Source: CBDDKU01 sp965230375 (GTDB lineage Bacteria; Bacteroidota; Bacteroidia; Flavobacteriales_D; Cryomorphaceae). From it: a stretch of 64,000 nt of DNA. Under the pieces are notes generated by a model that saw only the letters and a program-made list of their open reading frames with translations, made no database searches and had not been told where the DNA came from. Where the stretch lies: contig CBDDKU010000006.1 in assembly GCA_965230375.1 (NCBI GenBank), positions 1 to 64,000 on the forward strand, read 5' to 3'. Of this stretch, positions 60,441 through 64,000 are shown in pieces. Made by a program: the position numbers and the translations under genes. Numbering within the stretch: position 1 is the first letter of the stretch; the number at the start of each line of letters is the position of its first letter.

Positions 60441-61547
60441 ATGTTGAACCAAATGCTGCGCTTGAGCCTTCTGGCTTTCGCTTTAGCTCTTGTTGGCTGC
60501 AATGAAGACGATTCTGAGCCGCCAAAACCAACTCCGGAACCACCAGAAAAATCTGAAGTTAATTTCGATTTAAACGAAGTTCCTTACGAAACACTTTCTG
60601 AGTACAATTTCTTTCAAGGCGATCTGGCCGATTTGGAGCCAACGGATGGTGTTCTTCCTTATGATGTCATCACATCCTTGTTTGCAGATTATGCAAAAAA
60701 GCAAAGACTCGTTTGGATGCCAGATTCGGTAAGTGCCACTTACGATGGAGATGGAAGGATCTTGGAATTCCCCAACGGCGCTGTTTTGATCAAGACATTT
60801 TATTACAAGCATGTCCAGCCGGGTGATAATACGAAGATTCTGGAGACCAGAATACTCTTCAAGCGCAATGACGAATGGGAAGTGGCGGAATATCACTGGA
60901 ATGAAGATCAAACGGAAGGAGAGCTTAATCTAAATGGAAAAAATGTTCCGCTCGAATGGATGGATGAAGATGGCGAAATTCGTCAAGTAACATTCCGAAT
61001 CCCAGCGGAAGCAGAGTGTACAACTTGTCATAAAACAGGTGACAGCACAATACCAATTGGTCCTAAGCCCCAAAACTTGAATCACGATTTTGATTATGGT
61101 GAACAAGTCATGAATCAGTTAGCTATGTGGGAATCAGTTGGATTCCTTTCAGGTGGATACCCATCAGATATTCTAACTGTTGTTGACTGGGAAGATGAGT
61201 CGCTAGACCTAGAGCTTAGAGTACGATCATATTTAGATATGAACTGTGCCCATTGCCACCAAGAAGGAGGGCATTGTGATTACCGTCCTATCAGGCTAGC
61301 ATTTGCTGAGAGTGCCGACCCTGTTAATCAAGGCATTTGCATTACACCACAAGAATTTATCACTGAGAACCCTTCATTGACCCATATTATTTCGCGTGGA
61401 AACGTGGATCGATCTAATATGTATTACAGAATGGAAGCGACAAGTGAATCAGTTCGCATGCCACTAATGGGAAGAACCGTGCAACACGAGGAAGGGCTTG
61501 AGCTTATGTTTGAATACATCAATTCACTTTCTCCTCCTTGTGACTAA
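60441..61547 (+). CDS. SO2930-like dihaem cytochrome c lipoprotein
   Basis: 368 residues from ATG 60441, the start that gives a clean lipoprotein signal (LALVGC, then N-E-D-D-S-E). A Pro-rich linker follows. Two haem sites: C-T-T-C-H at about 194-198 and C-A-H-C-H at about 273-277. The region after the first haem (IPIGPKPQNLNHDFDY) and the end (RMPLMGRTVQHEEGLELMFEYINSL) match the SO2930/HNE_0200 family. Redox role unknown. Forty bases ahead of the FG-GAP protein gene on the same strand, possibly one unit. Confidence 0.82.
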   Translation: MLNQMLRLSLLAFALALVGCNEDDSEPPKPTPEPPEKSEVNFDLNEVPYETLSEYNFFQGDLADLEPTDGVLPYDVITSLFADYAKKQRLVWMPDSVSATYDGDGRILEFPNGAVLIKTFYYKHVQPGDNTKILETRILFKRNDEWEVAEYHWNEDQTEGELNLNGKNVPLEWMDEDGEIRQVTFRIPAEAECTTCHKTGDSTIPIGPKPQNLNHDFDYGEQVMNQLAMWESVGFLSGGYPSDILTVVDWEDESLDLELRVRSYLDMNCAHCHQEGGHCDYRPIRLAFAESADPVNQGICITPQEFITENPSLTHIISRGNVDRSNMYYRMEATSESVRMPLMGRTVQHEEGLELMFEYINSLSPPCD

Positions 61548-61586
61548 AAAACTTTTGAAACCAATTAAAAATCAAACCAATTAACC

Positions 61587-63584
61587 ATGAGAATAACTCT
61601 ACTTTCTTTACTAACCCTGGCTTTTACGGGAGCATTAGCACAAAATACTTGTGATGAAGCTCTTGCTGTAGAAGCTGGATATCATACCGTTGATATGGTC
61701 GATGGTGAATTACCATCACAGTTTTGTGCCAACATGCCAGTTGCTGGAACCGAACACGGTGAGTGGTATACATACACTGCCGGCATGGACTATACAATTA
61801 CGATAACAACTTCGCTTGAAGAGAACGAAGGTCTAGATACGCGCATTCATGTGTACTCTGGTACATGTGGCGACTTTACCTGTATCGCTGGAGATGATGA
61901 TGGAGGGAGCGTTTACCTTTCAATCGTTTCCTTCCCAGTAGAGCAAGGAGAGACTGTTTATTTTGTTTGGGATGACCGATGGAGTGATGCAGGTTTCGCT
62001 TTTGAACTGATTGAATCAGAATTCGTGCCTATGCCCATCACTTTTACACCAGTAAGCAACCCAGGACCTGGAAGCAATAGAGCTATGGTCGATATGAATG
62101 GAGATTACTTAGACGATGTTGTAAAGGTATCGGAGAATGAAGGGATTCATATCTCTTATCAAAACGCTGATGGAACGTTGACTCCAACAGCTATTGGTAA
62201 TATCCCTGGAGCGAACTTTCCCTATTGGAGTTTAACTGCTGGTGATATTGATGGAAACGGGTTTAATGATTTGATATACGGTGGTGGATCAGGTGTTACA
62301 TTCATGTTTGCCAACGAAGATGGAACGGCGTATACTGAACTGACAACGAATGAGTATGTTTTCTGTCAGCGTGGAAACTGCGTAGACATCAACAATGATG
62401 GGCACCTGGATGTATTTATGTGTCATGACGTAGAGCCAAATGTGTACTACATAAACGATGGTGAAGGAAATTTGACCTTCTATCAGGGAGGATTAGGTGA
62501 GACACCTAACGGTGGAAACTATGGATCAATATGGGTTGACTACGACCACGACGGCGACACCGATATGTTTATTGCAAAATGCCGTGGCGGATCTTCTCCT
62601 GCTAAAATCAACCAAATGCACCGCCATGATGGAGAAGGAAACTACGAAGAAGTAGGTGCAGAACTCGATATGGATGATCCAGTTCAAACTTGGTCTTCAG
62701 CATGGGGAGATTATGATAATGATGGTGATTTGGATGTATTCATTGGAGCAAGTTCTTTTACTGATGGTAGCCACAAATTGTTGATGAATGATGGTGTCGG
62801 AAACTTCACAGACGTTTCAGAAGGAAGCGGCGTAGAAGGTATTACTTCAACTGGTATTGAAAACACCACACATGACTTTGATAACGATGGATACTTAGAC
62901 CTATTAGGAATGGGTAACAAGCTTCTTATTGGAAATGGAGATATGACATTTACCGTAGTTTCATCTGATATAGACAATGGTGCAATAGGAGACGTTAATA
63001 ATGACGGTTTTCTTGATGTGTTGAATTCATCGATCATGATGAATGATGGAAACGACAATAATTTCATCAAACTAAACATGCTCGGTACCGAGAGTAACTT
63101 GAACGGGATCGGTGCTATGGTTCATATTTACACAGCAGACCTGGGAGTATTGACGCGCCAAGTGCGATCTGGAGATGGATTCCGGTACATGAGTAGCCTT
63201 AACCTGCACTTTGGACTGGGAGATGTGGAATCAATTGATAGTTTGGTTGTTGACTGGCCTTCTGGAATTCATGAAGTGCACACGAACATTGATGTGAACA
63301 CGACGACCAACATCATAGAAGGTTCAACGCTTACATCCGTCACCAATGCAGAGACTATCGATGTTGTTGTGTTTCCAAACCCTGCAGCAGATAAGCTGAT
63401 CATCGATACGCCAGAGCAGTTCCAAAATATGAAGTACAATATCTTCGATATTCAAGGGCGAATGGTAGATCAGGGTAATGTTCCACAAAGAATCATCAAT
63501 GTTTCTCAGCTCGAAACAGGACAATACGTGCTCCAACTCGATCTTGACGGCAACAAAGTTGAGAAGAGTTTTGTGAAGCAATAA
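61587..63584 (+). CDS. Secreted FG-GAP/VCBS and ASPIC/UnbV repeat protein with T9SS sorting domain
   Basis: 665 residues. Signal peptide (GALA-QN), then a Cys-bearing beta-sandwich domain (about 19-148, starting CDEALAVEAG). FG-GAP/VCBS Ca-loops run from about 165 to 490 (DMNGDYLDD, DIDGNGFND, DINNDGHLDVF, DYDHDGDTDMF, DYDNDGDLDVF, DFDNDGYLDLL). ASPIC/UnbV is at about 491-570 (GIGAMVHIYTADLG, RSGDGFRYMSS, VDWPSG). A type A sorting domain covers about 588-665 (VFPNPAADKLIIDT, GQYVLQLDL). Surface or secreted; function unknown. The partial gene at the right edge is a paralogue. Confidence 0.93.
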   Translation: MRITLLSLLTLAFTGALAQNTCDEALAVEAGYHTVDMVDGELPSQFCANMPVAGTEHGEWYTYTAGMDYTITITTSLEENEGLDTRIHVYSGTCGDFTCIAGDDDGGSVYLSIVSFPVEQGETVYFVWDDRWSDAGFAFELIESEFVPMPITFTPVSNPGPGSNRAMVDMNGDYLDDVVKVSENEGIHISYQNADGTLTPTAIGNIPGANFPYWSLTAGDIDGNGFNDLIYGGGSGVTFMFANEDGTAYTELTTNEYVFCQRGNCVDINNDGHLDVFMCHDVEPNVYYINDGEGNLTFYQGGLGETPNGGNYGSIWVDYDHDGDTDMFIAKCRGGSSPAKINQMHRHDGEGNYEEVGAELDMDDPVQTWSSAWGDYDNDGDLDVFIGASSFTDGSHKLLMNDGVGNFTDVSEGSGVEGITSTGIENTTHDFDNDGYLDLLGMGNKLLIGNGDMTFTVVSSDIDNGAIGDVNNDGFLDVLNSSIMMNDGNDNNFIKLNMLGTESNLNGIGAMVHIYTADLGVLTRQVRSGDGFRYMSSLNLHFGLGDVESIDSLVVDWPSGIHEVHTNIDVNTTTNIIEGSTLTSVTNAETIDVVVFPNPAADKLIIDTPEQFQNMKYNIFDIQGRMVDQGNVPQRIINVSQLETGQYVLQLDLDGNKVEKSFVKQ

Positions 63585-63605
63585 AAAGCCGAAAAAATTA
63601 GAGTT

Positions 63606-63635
63606 AAAAAGCTTCCCTTTTTGGGAAGCTTTTTT
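63606..63635 (+). terminator. Intrinsic terminator after the FG-GAP protein gene
   Basis: AAAAAGCTTCCC / GGGAAGCTTTTT stem with a T5 loop and a T6 tail, 21 bases past the stop. Confidence 0.92.
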
Positions 63636-63841
63636 GTTTGGTGTCAGTTCTTTTCTAAGAACTCTAACCATTATATCTCTAATAATTCTTTGCGCATTGA
63701 CTCTTTAAAACTGATCAAAATCGACTCGGAACAATTGTAATGCAAAAAAGTTTTTGCTTCAAGCGACTTTTTTAAGATTCGTACGTCAATCGTGCGCGAG
63801 GACTTGTGCAGGAGAAATTTTTAACCACTAAACCTTTACCC

Positions 63842-64000
63842 ATGAAAAAACTAATACTTGGTTCTTTCTTACTTTTTGGATTAGGCCTTATTGCACAAGA
63901 CACCTGCGATGATGCACTATCTGTAACTGCCGGATCTTATACGATCGACGAAATTGATGGCTCCGGACCGACCCTGTATTGTACAGGTGGTGAAACAGCC
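63842..64000 (+). CDS. Start of a secreted paralogue of the preceding gene (cut by window edge)
   Basis: ATG at 63842 opens a frame that runs to the window end (53 codons). Signal peptide (LGLIA-QD), then D-T-C-D-D-A-L-S-V-T-A-G-S-Y-T-I-D-E-I-D-G. This lines up with N-T-C-D-E-A-L-A-V-E-A-G-Y-H-T-V-D-M-V-D-G of the gene just upstream. It is therefore a tandem paralogue, probably another T9SS cargo. Its own leader (CCACTAAACCTTTACCC) is C/A-rich like the other secreted genes. Confidence 0.8.
   Translation, partial: MKKLILGSFLLFGLGLIAQDTCDDALSVTAGSYTIDEIDGSGPTLYCTGGETA

Overview
The window is chromosomal DNA of a Bacteroidota bacterium, most likely of the order Flavobacteriales. The evidence is: four complete and one partial secreted protein with type IX secretion (T9SS) features; a gliding lipoprotein GldH; a primary sigma factor of only about 287 residues; the Bat (Bacteroides aerotolerance) operon; promoters of the Bacteroidota type TTG-N19-21-TAnnTTTG; and almost no Shine-Dalgarno sequences. 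No tRNA, rRNA operon, phage, insertion sequence or CRISPR array was seen. It reads as an ordinary core chromosome with secreted-protein islands.

Layout. 1-2800: end of a TPR gene facing a monomeric isocitrate dehydrogenase gene that is broken by a one-base frameshift. 2.9-9 kb: a large secreted subtilase, a PAS-LuxR regulator, a tandem triplicated hairpin/terminator array, and a membrane LuxR regulator beside a DUF4199 membrane protein. 9-12.3 kb: an SDR/VOC pair, endonuclease III without its Fe-S cysteines, and a HupE/UreJ-like membrane protein. 12.5-17 kb: a three-gene operon of ECF sigma factor, membrane-anchored TPR protein (probable anti-sigma) and a CHAT-family cysteine protease. 17-26 kb: a second subtilase, a small lipoprotein and a 2160-residue adhesin-like T9SS protein with an internal 111-bp tandem repeat. 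26-33 kb: gap, rpoD, degP/htrA, gldH, a VOC protein and a propeller lipoprotein carrying a Gln/Glu microsatellite. 33-38 kb: a dockerin-ended secreted protein and an unknown secreted protein. 38-42.7 kb: dapF-GNAT-mltG and a TonB-dependent receptor. 42.7-51 kb: an eight-gene MoxR-DUF58-BatA-E operon. 51-60 kb: housekeeping genes (MazG-like, DUF4442, ribH, TPR protein, recF-DUF721, ndk, SDR, SRP RNA, DUF4199, glycosyltransferase, mnmA, DUF481). 60-64 kb: a dihaem lipoprotein, an FG-GAP/ASPIC T9SS protein and the start of a paralogue.

Functional themes. Much of the window concerns the cell envelope: secreted proteases and adhesins, gliding and secretion support, periplasmic quality control (DegP), peptidoglycan (DapF, MltG) and the Bat system. 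Three envelope-related transcription units (degP, the propeller lipoprotein and the moxR/bat operon) share a 17-bp direct-repeat element in the same orientation, which suggests a common OmpR-family response regulator. The sigma/TPR/CHAT operon has the topology expected if a periplasmic caspase-like protease controls an anti-sigma factor. These two, with the triplicated RNA-like array, are the best candidates for undescribed biology here.
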